Assembly: GCA_027343785.1 (NCBI GenBank)
Contig: DAHWKF010000080.1
Span: forward strand, 1-32,771
Source: Leptospirillum sp.
Lineage (GTDB): Bacteria > Nitrospirota > Leptospirillia > Leptospirillales > Leptospirillaceae
Reading direction: 5' to 3'
DNA: 32,771 nucleotides
Part shown: piece by piece, positions 32,652-32,771 of the stretch
Layout: every line of letters starts with the position of its first letter
Position numbering within the stretch: the stretch's first letter is position 1
Notes under the pieces: generated by a model
What the model saw: the letters and a program-made list of their open reading frames with translations, nothing else
The model's database searches: none
Told to the model about the DNA's origin: nothing
Program-made: the position numbers and the translations under genes

Positions 32652-32771
32652 CTAAGTCCCCATGGCGTGGTGGGCTTTGGTCTGATCTCCAATTCCCAGC
32701 AACAATCCTTCGACACTGATATCTTCGTCAATTTCATCCCAATGGAGCCCGGACCCTCCCCCGCTGATTTC
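32499..32771. repeat. Two imperfect ~92-bp direct repeats, 180-bp period
   Basis: Copies at 32499-32591 and 32680-32771 share blocks such as CCCAGCAACA, TTCATCCCAATGG and GGACCCTCCCCCGCTGATTT. They are the duplicated 3' ends of a DUF2442 gene. The second copy is cut by the window edge, so further copies may follow. Confidence 0.85.
32652..32771 (-). CDS. DUF2442 protein, C-terminal part (runs off the window)
   Basis: This is the last 39 residues of a protein entering from the right edge: EISGGGSGLHWDEIDEDISV, then EGLLLGIGDQTKAHHAMGT and a stop. DUF2442 proteins are small, often sit next to DUF4160 genes, and are suspected antitoxin-like partners; the function is not established. The usual HWP is HWD here. 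The 5' part is outside the window. Confidence 0.65.
   Translation of the reverse strand, partial: EISGGGSGLHWDEIDEDISVEGLLLGIGDQTKAHHAMGT

Overview
The window looks like the chromosome of a Gram-negative bacterium with moderately high GC. The gene style (many GGDEF/EAL and PAS proteins, M16 peptidase pair, DUF5069, HflX operon, frequent GTG/TTG starts after good Shine-Dalgarno boxes) fits an acidophilic Nitrospirota of the Leptospirillum type. That assignment comes from memory of such genomes and was not tested.

Left half (about 0.3-20.5 kb) is mostly ordinary chromosome. The first ~150 bases resemble the right end, with a possible guide-RNA scaffold, of an IS200/IS605-type element whose body lies outside the window. 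Then come a phosphoribosyltransferase, an unrecognised protein with a C8 tract near its end, a convergent PAS-GAF-PAS-GGDEF-EAL protein and a PEBP-family secreted protein. A tight seven-gene run follows: serS, a receiver-like protein, a TPR protein, DUF3553, hflX, a YkgJ-type cysteine-cluster protein and a DUF2156 protein. Next are a soluble PAS chemoreceptor, DUF5069, two M16 peptidase-like proteins (one with and one without the zinc motif), a convergent nhaP-moxR-like pair, and an AbrB-family membrane protein.

Middle (about 20.5-26.6 kb) is a stress and signalling cluster: a Crp/Fnr regulator, CsbD, a large zinc-ribbon/receiver/PAS/PAS/GGDEF/EAL protein, a GlsB/YeaQ membrane protein, an 84-codon frame joined by ATGA overlaps at both ends, and a BON-domain lipoprotein. 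Candidate operator palindromes sit in its gaps. A c-di-GMP-linked envelope-stress module is an inference from this grouping.

Right end (about 26.7-32.8 kb) is accessory DNA in decay. It holds a secreted protein with a 30-bp repeat array, a frameshifted N-terminal tnpB remnant whose hairpin lies in the leader of an MHS-type transporter gene, a decayed unknown gene, a HEPN-like fragment, hicA-hicB, a tyrosine recombinase broken by an amber codon and an A8 frameshift, a 45-nt 3' piece of tRNA-Arg(ACG) that looks like an attachment site, a higBA pair with frameshifted higB, and a duplicated DUF2442 gene end running off the window. The tRNA piece points its 3' end at the integrase and lacks its 5' half, which suggests tandem integrations, with the intact tRNA further right. 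No clearly new complete system is evident. The best candidates for a second look are the stress/c-di-GMP cluster and the toxin-antitoxin/HEPN island.
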